From: an uncultured Mucilaginibacter sp. | GTDB lineage: Bacteria > Bacteroidota > Bacteroidia > Sphingobacteriales > Sphingobacteriaceae | Length of the DNA stretch: 33,585 nt | Assembly: GCF_903893715.1 (NCBI RefSeq) | Contig: NZ_CAITNG010000082.1 | Span: 1 to 33,585, forward strand | Reading direction: 5' to 3' | Shown here: positions 20,437 to 28,019 of the stretch, piece by piece | Position numbering within the stretch: position 1 is the stretch's first letter | Layout of the letters: every line of letters starts with the position of its first letter | Program-made: the position numbers and the translations under genes | Notes under the pieces: model-generated | What the model was told of the DNA's origin: nothing | What the model saw: only the letters and a program-made list of their open reading frames with translations | Databases searched by the model: none

Positions 20437-21076
20437 GGCTCAAATTTATAGAATTTATATCAACCAAAAGGCTCTTTTGATAACTGAGACAGCCCCAAAG
20501 CACTTAAAAAATTTTCAACAAATTGACAATCAGTTGTTTGATTTGAAAATAATTTATCCACTAATTAACGAACACTATCGTGGGCATAATTTCTTTATCA
20601 TATGCACCGATGCCAAATTGTTCTTCAAACAGATGCTGAAGACAGTAACCGTTATAGAAGCAGCCGGGGGCTTGGTTAAAAACGAAAAAAAAGAGTTTTT
20701 GTTTATTTATCGTAACGATACCTGGGACCTGCCTAAAGGTAAAATTGAAAAAGGGGAAACCATAAAAGACGCCGCTGTGCGCGAAGTGGAAGAAGAATGT
20801 GGTATTGTGGTTAAAAAGTTGGGGAAACGCATCTGCAAAACTTACCATGCCTATATTTCGCGTGGCGAAGTAGTCATCAAAAAGAGTTACTGGTTTAAAA
20901 TGAAGGCCGAAGGGCAAGAAAAATTAAAACCTCAAAAAGAAGAAGGCATAACCGACGCGCGCTGGTTTGTGAAAGAAAAAATGGGCATTATCCTTAAAAA
21001 CTCATTCCCTTCCATTATCGATGTAATGGAAAAAAGTGGACTGGTTAAAGATAAGGAAGCGCCTCTTTTGGGATAA
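20435..21076 (+). CDS. NUDIX hydrolase
   Basis: A 213-residue protein with an N-terminal extension (about 1-65, starting MAQIYRIYINQKALLI) followed by a NUDIX domain. The NUDIX box is complete: G-x5-E-x7-REVEEECGI, starting at GKIEKGET, preceded by DTWDLPKGK. Such enzymes hydrolyse nucleoside diphosphates linked to another group; the substrate is not evident. The start MAQIYRI overlaps the pyrE start codon on the other strand. The 3' end overlaps coaD by 32 bp in convergent orientation. Confidence 0.88.
   Translation: MAQIYRIYINQKALLITETAPKHLKNFQQIDNQLFDLKIIYPLINEHYRGHNFFIICTDAKLFFKQMLKTVTVIEAAGGLVKNEKKEFLFIYRNDTWDLPKGKIEKGETIKDAAVREVEEECGIVVKKLGKRICKTYHAYISRGEVVIKKSYWFKMKAEGQEKLKPQKEEGITDARWFVKEKMGIILKNSFPSIIDVMEKSGLVKDKEAPLLG
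20441..20468 (-). promoter_or_regulatory. Promoter of pyrE inside the NUDIX gene
   Basis: On the minus strand TTTG (20465-20468), a 16-nt spacer and TAAATTTG (20441-20448). The -7 box is exact and the spacer is slightly short. Four bases (AGCC) separate the -7 box from the pyrE ATG. Confidence 0.45.
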
Positions 21077-21506
21077 ACTGGTCGGCATTGCCTTTAAAGC
21101 GTAAAATCTCGCGCACAATGGTTGAACTTATCGACGAATATCCGGGCTTGCTCACAATAAAGATACTTTCGATGCCCGGCTCCAGGGCGTGGTTCATCTG
21201 CGCAATGGCCTTTTCATATTCAAAATCGGAAACGGTCCGTATGCCGCGTATCATATACGCCGCTCCTATTTGCTTGCAAAAATCAATGGTCAAGCCTTCG
21301 TAAGCCACTACATGAATTTTTGGCTCGGTCTCAAAAACAGCCCTTAACATCTGCTCCCTCTTTTCAACACTTAAAAAACCTTGCTTGCTGCTGTTGGTGC
21401 CGATACCGATGTACACCTTATCGAACAAGTCGATTGACCGTTTGATAATATCCACATGGGCCTTGGTTACAGGATCGAACGAGCCGGGAAAAAGGGCGAT
21501 TTTCAT
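21045..21506 (-). CDS. coaD: Phosphopantetheine adenylyltransferase
   Basis: A 153-residue nucleotidyltransferase that adds AMP to 4'-phosphopantetheine, the penultimate step of CoA synthesis. Seen: the nucleotide site MKIALFPGSFDPVTKAH (a TxxH form of the usual T/HxGH), the substrate region YMIRGIRTVSDFEYE and the C-terminal ISSTIVRE motif. Length is normal. It is the last gene of DUF3822-rsmD-coaD, 36 bp after rsmD. Confidence 0.96.
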   Translation of the reverse strand: MKIALFPGSFDPVTKAHVDIIKRSIDLFDKVYIGIGTNSSKQGFLSVEKREQMLRAVFETEPKIHVVAYEGLTIDFCKQIGAAYMIRGIRTVSDFEYEKAIAQMNHALEPGIESIFIVSKPGYSSISSTIVREILRFKGNADQFIPKEALPYL

Positions 21507-21542
21507 ATCAAGCGGTGCTAATGTTGGCTAATCTTTGTAAAA

Positions 21543-22076
21543 TTAAGATTTAAAAAACGAAAAAGACGAATGCCCATATTTTCTTTGCTCAACAAAACCG
21601 GTTTGCTGGCTCAGGTTTTGCATGCTTTGGTGTTCAACAATGAGCATTCCGCCCTGTTTTAACAGTTTTTTTTCAAAAACTATCTTCGGTATCTCCGGTA
21701 TCCGGTTCAGGTCGTATGGCGGGTCGGCAAATATCAGGTCGTATTGGTCGGTTTCCATCTCCAAGTACTTAAAAACATCTGCCTTAAAGGTGCTTATCTG
21801 CTCCAGTTTATGCTGCCTTGCCGTATCTTTCAGGTAATTGATACATTGTATACTCCTGTCTACTGCAATCACTTGCTCCGCCCCTCTCGATGCAAATTCC
21901 ATCGCTATATTGCCCGTACCGCTAAACAGGTCGAGCATCATGATACCTTCAAAATCTATTTGATTATTCAGGATGTTGAACAAAGCCTCTTTGGCCATGT
22001 CGGTTGTTGGGCGTACAGGCAGGTTGTTGGGCGGGTTAAGCCGCAAACCTTTTAATTTACCGCCAATGATTCGCAT
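21543..22076 (-). CDS. rsmD: 16S rRNA (guanine966-N2)-methyltransferase
   Basis: A 177-residue SAM-dependent methyltransferase of the RsmD family, which modifies G966 of 16S rRNA. MRIIGGKLKGLRL and RPTTDMAKEALFNIL are typical of the N-terminus, DLFSGTGNIAMEFASRG is the SAM motif I, and FADPPYDL is the catalytic D/N-PPY motif. Its start overlaps the end of the DUF3822 gene by 25 bp, so translation is probably coupled. Confidence 0.94.
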   Translation of the reverse strand: MRIIGGKLKGLRLNPPNNLPVRPTTDMAKEALFNILNNQIDFEGIMMLDLFSGTGNIAMEFASRGAEQVIAVDRSIQCINYLKDTARQHKLEQISTFKADVFKYLEMETDQYDLIFADPPYDLNRIPEIPKIVFEKKLLKQGGMLIVEHQSMQNLSQQTGFVEQRKYGHSSFSFFKS

Positions 22077-22873
22077 AAACTTAGTCCGGCAAGCATCAAA
22101 ATCTGGTGCGATATAAACCCTGATGGCAATGATACCACCTGGTTTTGGTTAAAATAAACTTTAGGCAACAGGTCGCTCACGCGTTGTATCCTCTTGTCGG
22201 ATACGGTAATATCGCCGCTCAAAATTACGGAAGTAGCATCGAGGTTTATATTCAACTCGTTGGCGGTCAGCACTACGTAATACATCAGCTCGTCGGGGTT
22301 GCTAAATTGAAACCTGTTGTAAAAATCAAGCTTGTCATTATTAGTATGGTACAGTTGCACCACGCTGCCTGTAATATGGGCATACAGCGGCTGTATATAA
22401 GGTTTTGCCATATTGATGGCGGCTATCCATGGTTTGCCGGCAAAAAACACCCATTTCAAATCAAAATGTTCGCTAATGGCTGTCGTTAGTTCCCCGCTTA
22501 TTTTGAAGATGACATAGTTATCATCGTCCAGCAGGTTCACCAGTATCGTTTCATTTGTTTGTGCATCCAGGCATTTTGCAAAACCGGCAAGTTGATTGGC
22601 CCTGTACAAATCTTTATGTACGATAGTGAACGACTGCGATTGCACGCCTATTTTTGTTTCGGCAAATGGTGCCAATAAAATATCGCTCAAATCTCCGGAT
22701 GTATTCAACTCTTCAAGGCGATAATTTTCGCCCCAAACCAATACTTTATTGGCCCGCTTTTGTATAATGGCGAAGGAAAACGTATTATCGGATATCATGA
22801 TGAGCAGACTGCAACCTGCTGCATCGGCAGGGTTAAATTCGGGGTCGTAGTAGTTAAATCGTTGATTGCTCAT
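22052..22873 (-). CDS. DUF3822 family protein
   Basis: A 273-residue protein of the Bacteroidota-specific DUF3822 family, unknown function, with an overall layout like an actin-like ATPase half (SLLIMISDNTFSFAIIQ, then VLVWGENYRLEE, then SVVQLYHTNNDKLDFYNRFQF, then ATSVILSGDI). Its usual neighbours are rsmD and coaD, as here. ATG 22873 (MSNQRFNYYDPEF) is preferred over 22927, which would add a hydrophobic leader unlike the family. An exact -7 element (TACTTTTG) ends 6 nt upstream of this ATG. Confidence 0.82.
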   Translation of the reverse strand: MSNQRFNYYDPEFNPADAAGCSLLIMISDNTFSFAIIQKRANKVLVWGENYRLEELNTSGDLSDILLAPFAETKIGVQSQSFTIVHKDLYRANQLAGFAKCLDAQTNETILVNLLDDDNYVIFKISGELTTAISEHFDLKWVFFAGKPWIAAINMAKPYIQPLYAHITGSVVQLYHTNNDKLDFYNRFQFSNPDELMYYVVLTANELNINLDATSVILSGDITVSDKRIQRVSDLLPKVYFNQNQVVSLPSGFISHQILMLAGLSLCESLAVN

Positions 22874-22879
22874 CAAAAA

Positions 22880-22887
22880 CAAAAGTA
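22880..22887 (-). promoter_or_regulatory. -7 promoter element of the DUF3822-rsmD-coaD operon
   Basis: TACTTTTG on the minus strand matches TAnnTTTG exactly, followed by TTTTTG and the ATG at 22873. Only a poor -33 candidate (TTAG, 20 nt upstream) is present. Confidence 0.4.
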
Positions 22888-22936
22888 AAAAAATAATACC
22901 GCTCTTACTAAGCCTTTTTATGCGCATTTTTGGCTT

Positions 22937-24373
22937 GTGAACCCCGAAGACGAGTATATATCAAAATGTTTCCCGCATACCCCTACCGGCCAGCAACTGG
23001 AGTTGTTTAACCGCCTGCACAGCTTTTTAAACAGCACCAACGGCGATGAATGCTTTTTGTTGAAAGGATATGCCGGCACGGGTAAAACCACCGTCATCAG
23101 CTCGCTGGTAAAGGCTTTGCGGCGTTACCAATACAAATCGGTTTTGCTTGCCCCCACCGGCAGGGCGGCCAAAGTTATTACGGGGTATTCGGGCAAAAAG
23201 GCTTTTACCATCCATAAGCGCATCTATCGTAAAAAATCGGCCATGAGTATTGATGATGCCTTTGCTATAGCCGATAATATAGCTGTTGATACCCTTTTCA
23301 TTGTTGATGAAGCCTCGATGATATCCGACGAGGTAAGCGGCAATAATCGCAAAAGCCTGCTGCAGGACCTGGTTGACTATGTTTACAACACAAAAAACTG
23401 TAAACTGATGCTGGTAGGCGATACCGCGCAATTGCCCCCTGTCGGCTCCGACAACAGCCCGGCTTTGGAAGAAAAAGTATTGAAAGACACCTTCCGGCTA
23501 ACCGTTTTCGCGTTCGAGCTTACCGATGTGGTGCGTCAGGAAAAAGATTCGGGCATTTTATTGAACGTAACCGGCATTCGAAACCTCATCCGCAAAGGCA
23601 AAAAGGGCATACCGCAAATCATCACCAAAGGTTTTAAGGATGTTTACCGCATAAACGGCACCAAACTGCAAGAAGGTTTACACTACGCTTATAATAAATA
23701 CGGCATGGACCGTACCCTGGTCATCTGCCGGTCGAACAAGAATGCAAACCTATACAACCAACAAATAAGGGGGCGTATATTGTTCCGCGATGAAGAAATT
23801 ACCGGCGGCGACCAGATAATGGTGGTGCGCAACAACTATTTTTGGCTGCAGGAAGAAGAAGAAAACAGCACAGGATTTATTGCCAATGGCGATATCGCGA
23901 GAATAAAGAAAATTCGAAATTTCCAGGATATGTATGGCTTTCGCTTTGCCGACGCGCAACTTGAATTTATAGACTATGCCGAAGACCTCACGATTAACTG
24001 TAAAGTGATGTTGGACACCTTATATTCCGAAGCTCCCGCGTTGAATCCCGCAGACCAAAAACGCTTTTTTTTGGAAGTAATGAAGGATTATGACCACATA
24101 GCCAACAAACGGGCTAAGTATAACGAACTGAAAACCAACCCTTACTACAACGCCCTGCAAATCAAGTTTGCCTACGCGGTAACCTGCCATAAAGCACAAG
24201 GTGGCCAATGGGATGCCGTTTTTGTTGACCAAGGCTATTTAACTGAAGAAATGATCAATTATGATTTTTTGAGATGGTTTTATACAGCCTGTACGCGCGC
24301 CACCACAACCTTGTTCCTCGTTAATTTTAACGAGCGTTTTTATCCGGCGGCCGATAATAAAACCGAGGATTGA
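22937..24373 (+). CDS. RecD-like ATP-dependent DNA helicase (SF1)
   Basis: A 478-residue superfamily 1B helicase, shorter than RecD2 and lacking its N-terminal domain. Motifs: Walker A LLKGYAGTGKTT (residues about 41-52), motif Ia LLAPTGRAAKV, Walker B FIVDEASM, motif III LMLVGDTAQLPPVG, and C-terminal VTCHKAQGGQWDAVFVDQ with YTACTRATTTLFLV (motifs V/VI). It starts at GTG 22937; no ATG in frame precedes Walker A. It is probably involved in recombination or replication repair; no RecB/RecC partners are present. It overlaps the kinase gene by 34 bp in convergent orientation. Confidence 0.88.
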   Translation: MNPEDEYISKCFPHTPTGQQLELFNRLHSFLNSTNGDECFLLKGYAGTGKTTVISSLVKALRRYQYKSVLLAPTGRAAKVITGYSGKKAFTIHKRIYRKKSAMSIDDAFAIADNIAVDTLFIVDEASMISDEVSGNNRKSLLQDLVDYVYNTKNCKLMLVGDTAQLPPVGSDNSPALEEKVLKDTFRLTVFAFELTDVVRQEKDSGILLNVTGIRNLIRKGKKGIPQIITKGFKDVYRINGTKLQEGLHYAYNKYGMDRTLVICRSNKNANLYNQQIRGRILFRDEEITGGDQIMVVRNNYFWLQEEEENSTGFIANGDIARIKKIRNFQDMYGFRFADAQLEFIDYAEDLTINCKVMLDTLYSEAPALNPADQKRFFLEVMKDYDHIANKRAKYNELKTNPYYNALQIKFAYAVTCHKAQGGQWDAVFVDQGYLTEEMINYDFLRWFYTACTRATTTLFLVNFNERFYPAADNKTED

Positions 24374-25698
24374 GGCAGCATGATTGTAAAAGTAGTACCT
24401 TGCTTTTCAACACTGTCTACCGTAATATCTCCTCCATGCTTCCTGATGATTTGGCGTACGATGCTTAAGCCGAGGCCAACCGAGTCTTCCCCGCGGATGC
24501 CTTTTCGGCTGGCTCTCGAAAACCGGTCGAAAATGTAAGGTATCATGTCCTTAGGGATACCAAGGCCTCTATCTTTAACATGGATAAAACATTTTCCCGA
24601 AAACTGTTTCAAAAATATCTCCACCGGGTTGCCGTCAACCGAAAATTTTATGGCATTGCTGATGAGGTTGTCCATTACGCGCTGCATCTTTTCTTTATTT
24701 ATCCAAACATATATCGGCTCGTCAGTTTGTCTAAACATCAATTTTGCACCGCTGCTTTGCTCCCATTCAGCAACTATTTCCGATAAAAAGCCATTTACCT
24801 CGGCTTTCTCTACCCCAAAATTGTCTATATTATCATTGTCGTTACGGGCAACCTCAATCAGGTCGTTGATGATAAACCTTGCTTTTTCGCACGATGCCTT
24901 GATCATCATCAAATTATCCAATATGTTATCATCCAGTATATCGCTATCCAACTCCATCAGCATAGCAATCGATTCTATGGCCGATAGTGGGTTTCTCAAG
25001 TCGTGCGCCACTATGCCCAATATTTCATCCTTTAGATGTATGGCGTTTTCTATCTGCTGGTTTTTCTCCTGAATGGTTTTCAATTGGCTAAAATGCGTTG
25101 CCCGATAGGTAAACACATAACGCGATGCAAAGAAAAACACACAAAGCAATGTTGCGGCAACAAAATTATTTTTGAATATCTCGCCCTGGTCCGTTAAATA
25201 ATGTGGCAGCAAAAAAGCGAACGAGGAAATAGATATAGCGATGACAAAAAGCGTTTCGTAATACTCAAACACAAAAAGAATGCAGACGATAACGAGCCAC
25301 AGCATATACATGGTCATGGTGTTGCGCGGATTATGGGCAGCATTAAAAGTATTAATCATACCCCTGCTTAGTAAATAAAGCGAAAACAGCACAACCAACG
25401 CTTGAGATATTGCAATGATGTTTTTTTCTTGCCTAAAGTTATGAATGAGCAGATAGCTCAAAATATAGAAAACCGGGATGACGTATATCGAGGTGTACAA
25501 CGAAGCGGAAAAACCACTAACATTTATGGCCTTATCGATGTTGAAGCCGGAATAGTAAATAAACAACCTGAAGGCGAGGATAACGATAAAGTAAATCAGG
25601 CTGAAACTTTTGACAATTTTCAGGTTCGAAAAAACATAGTCGGCACGAAATGCTGCTCTGTTCGGGGTTTCGATAGGGGAAAACAAGTAAATCTTCAC
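24340..25698 (-). CDS. Membrane sensor histidine kinase
   Basis: A 452-residue kinase. About six transmembrane helices (roughly 31-50, 68-87, 97-112, 128-147, 149-167, 178-196) form an integral-membrane sensor with no large periplasmic domain. A coiled-coil leads to HisKA with the phospho-acceptor His232 in GIVAHDLRNPLSAIE. The ATPase domain shows the N box (VMDNLISNAIKFS), G1 (VKDRGLGIPKD), F box (IFDRFSRAS) and G2 (VGLGLSIVRQII). It starts at GTG 25698. No response regulator is adjacent, so it is an orphan here. The stimulus is unknown. Confidence 0.88.
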   Translation of the reverse strand: MKIYLFSPIETPNRAAFRADYVFSNLKIVKSFSLIYFIVILAFRLFIYYSGFNIDKAINVSGFSASLYTSIYVIPVFYILSYLLIHNFRQEKNIIAISQALVVLFSLYLLSRGMINTFNAAHNPRNTMTMYMLWLVIVCILFVFEYYETLFVIAISISSFAFLLPHYLTDQGEIFKNNFVAATLLCVFFFASRYVFTYRATHFSQLKTIQEKNQQIENAIHLKDEILGIVAHDLRNPLSAIESIAMLMELDSDILDDNILDNLMMIKASCEKARFIINDLIEVARNDNDNIDNFGVEKAEVNGFLSEIVAEWEQSSGAKLMFRQTDEPIYVWINKEKMQRVMDNLISNAIKFSVDGNPVEIFLKQFSGKCFIHVKDRGLGIPKDMIPYIFDRFSRASRKGIRGEDSVGLGLSIVRQIIRKHGGDITVDSVEKQGTTFTIMLPQSSVLLSAAG

Positions 25699-25814
25699 TC
25701 TGATAGCATTATTGTCGCCTAAATATAGAAATATTATCCAAATAGAAAAAAGAACGATTTTATTTTAACTGATTTACAGCGGCTTATATATTCACAACTG
25801 TATTGTTAGCCACT

Positions 25815-25847
25815 AAAAAAGGCCTTCATTTACGACAAAGGCCCTTT
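25815..25847 (-). terminator. Terminator of the DUF1800 pair
   Basis: On the minus strand AAAGGGCCTT (25838-25847) pairs with AAGGCCTTTT (25817-25826) over ten positions with one G-U, an 11-nt loop, and a T-rich end (TTTTTT, overlapping the stem). It lies about 30 bp after the stop codon of the downstream DUF1800 gene. Confidence 0.65.
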
Positions 25848-25875
25848 AATACATTTTGATATGACAAAGATTATA

Positions 25876-27915
25876 TTACCTGCGCTGAAATTCAGGAGAG
25901 CCGATAATAATGCCCACTACCTGCGCCAACATGGTATTTGCCTGGTTGTTGCTTACTTGTGCGTTTACTTTTGCCGGAGCCTGCGGGTTTGATGCGCCCT
26001 GGTTTGTAGTCATTGATGACATATCCTGTACGGGCGATAAATTAGCCGGCTGCGATGCAGGCATTTTAGCAACGGCATTATTGATTTTAGCCACCAACTG
26101 AGGGTCGTTCAACAAAGGCGCTAAACGTTTGATGGTTTTGTCTAAATCCCGCTCGGGCATTACCAGTTTGCTATAAGTCAGCAGGGCTGCCTGCGCGCTT
26201 TCGGGTTCATGGTGGTCATTCAACGCCGCCAAATTAACGGTAACACCGGGTATCTTTTGCGAAGCAAGCGCCAAACCAAAATTCATGCGGTTTAACAGCG
26301 AACCTGTATTTATCCAGTAAGTGCCCCTATCGGGGAAACCGGTGGGGGCTTGATAATAATACATTTTTTCGCCCATTCGGCTCACCCAATTGTATACCTG
26401 ATATGGGTCGGTAATATTGGCATTTAATCCCCTTATCGAACTGATGGCCAGTTCAAACGGCGATTTAGTTTTCTCCCTCACCGCGTTCTTCTTCCAAAAC
26501 TCCGGCGAACTTACCATGGTAATCAAAACCTGTTTAATGTCGCCGTCCTGTTCGGTGAAAGTTTTGGCCATTTTATTAATTAAAGCGGCAGGCGGGTTAT
26601 CGCTCACAAAGCGTGTAGCAATCTTTTTGCAGATAAACTGGGCGGTAGATGGATGGTGTGCCAGCATTTCCAACAAATCAACCCCCTCCTGATAACCGCC
26701 ATTGGCATCAAAATGATGGCCTAATACAGTTTTTTGGCCCATATCATGCCGTGTAGGTGTAAACAAAAAGTCGCCCCGATGCACAAAACCATTTTGGTTC
26801 ATTTTGGCTGCCCCAATCTTGTCTACCAATCCCTGCATGGCGCTGCCAAAACCAAACCTGCCCAAAGGATAAATTGTCCAGCCGGTTAAGACACGTGCGG
26901 CTTGGGTAACATCTGTTTGAGTATAGCCACCATCAACACCCATGGTATGCAGTTCCATCACTTCTCGGGCAAAATTCTCATTTAAACCAGTCACATTTGT
27001 TTGTGGAGTAATGGTTTTAACCGTTAGTGCTTGCTTTTGAGCACCTGCATCCACCATCATCATACTCTGTTCCGGCTTTGCAACAGGTTGAGCTGCTGCC
27101 TGCATACCGCCGCTCATCATCATACTACCGTTATCAGCTTGCTTTGGAGTTGGTTTGTTATTTGGTTTTGCCGGTGCCGGCGGACCTTCACTGGCAAAAT
27201 TATCCAGGTAATACAGCATAGCCGGCGATTGCGCCTCCGCAATGAGCATTTTATCAAATTTGCCTAAAACATTTGGGCGTATTACATCACGCTCATAAGA
27301 AGGTATAAAATCGGCGCATTCGGGTTTGGTGAGCGATACATTAAAGTGGTTAAACCAAAAATCGGTCAAAACTTCCTGCAGTTGGTTATTGGAGTAAGTA
27401 GCCCTAAGTATCTTCTGACTAATGAATTGTTTGTACAGCTCTTGCTCGGGCCTAAAACCTTTGCGTGTTGAAAAGGCAGCTATGGTGTCATTATATGCCT
27501 TTATATTTTTAGCTTTTCCAACCGAATCTTTACTGATTACATTTGCTTTAATCGCCCGATAGCGCACCACAAAACCCGGAGGGAATTTCTCAACCACTTG
27601 GCTGTTGCTCAGGTTGATGGCATCTAATTTACTTAAACGGTTATTAAGCGTATCATCAGGCAAACCGGCATCCAGTTGTTGTTGAAACCAATTTTCCAGG
27701 CCCATGTTAACCACTTGGTCAACCTGGCCGGGCGTAGCACCGTAAGTAAAACGGTCTAACAAATGCGCGGCAGCTTGCCTTTCGTTTAAACCGCCGCGTT
27801 TATATGGAAATCTATAGTTTTTATATCCAAGACGGGTGGCCGAAAAAAAGGATGATAACAATATTCCGCTTATCATCACAATGAGCGCGGTGGCTAAAAA
27901 TTTAAATGATTTCAT
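25876..27915 (-). CDS. DUF1800 family protein, copy 1
   Basis: A 679-residue exported protein of the DUF1800 family, function unknown. ATG 27915 gives a signal peptide (MKSFKFLATALIVMISGILL). Conserved blocks: ERQAAAHLLDRFTYGATPGQ, ILRATYSNNQLQEVLTDFWFNHFNVS, ENFAREVMELHTMGVDGGYTQ, TQAARVLTGW, HHPSTAQFICKKIATRFVSD and ELAISSIRGL. A Gly/Ser/Met/Ala-rich insert (about residues 255-320, with SMMMSGGM and SMMMVD) interrupts the middle, and a Pro/Ala/Asn-rich linker precedes a conserved end (VVGIIIGSPEFQRR). It follows copy 2 on the same strand after 104 bp. No DUF1501 partner gene is present. Confidence 0.9.
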   Translation of the reverse strand: MKSFKFLATALIVMISGILLSSFFSATRLGYKNYRFPYKRGGLNERQAAAHLLDRFTYGATPGQVDQVVNMGLENWFQQQLDAGLPDDTLNNRLSKLDAINLSNSQVVEKFPPGFVVRYRAIKANVISKDSVGKAKNIKAYNDTIAAFSTRKGFRPEQELYKQFISQKILRATYSNNQLQEVLTDFWFNHFNVSLTKPECADFIPSYERDVIRPNVLGKFDKMLIAEAQSPAMLYYLDNFASEGPPAPAKPNNKPTPKQADNGSMMMSGGMQAAAQPVAKPEQSMMMVDAGAQKQALTVKTITPQTNVTGLNENFAREVMELHTMGVDGGYTQTDVTQAARVLTGWTIYPLGRFGFGSAMQGLVDKIGAAKMNQNGFVHRGDFLFTPTRHDMGQKTVLGHHFDANGGYQEGVDLLEMLAHHPSTAQFICKKIATRFVSDNPPAALINKMAKTFTEQDGDIKQVLITMVSSPEFWKKNAVREKTKSPFELAISSIRGLNANITDPYQVYNWVSRMGEKMYYYQAPTGFPDRGTYWINTGSLLNRMNFGLALASQKIPGVTVNLAALNDHHEPESAQAALLTYSKLVMPERDLDKTIKRLAPLLNDPQLVAKINNAVAKMPASQPANLSPVQDMSSMTTNQGASNPQAPAKVNAQVSNNQANTMLAQVVGIIIGSPEFQRR

Positions 27916-27949
27916 AGAGAGAAAATTTACCTGGGTACACTTTAGAAAA

Positions 27950-28005
27950 AAAAACAATTAACTTTTGATTATGCAATTAATAAATTAATAAAAACAATTA
28001 ACTTT
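27950..28005. repeat. Short direct repeat between the DUF1800 genes
   Basis: AAAACAATTAACTTT occurs twice on the + strand, near 27950 and near 27989, in the 104-bp gap between the paralogues. The rest of the gap is AT-rich without a clear hairpin terminator. Confidence 0.45.
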
Positions 28006-28019
28006 AAACAAATGATTAT

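Noticed and set aside
27916..27957. Extended start of DUF1800 copy 1 (and likewise 29967-29978 for copy 2)
   Set aside because: The extra residues precede a perfect signal peptide beginning at the internal ATG, and the first codon is not ATG.
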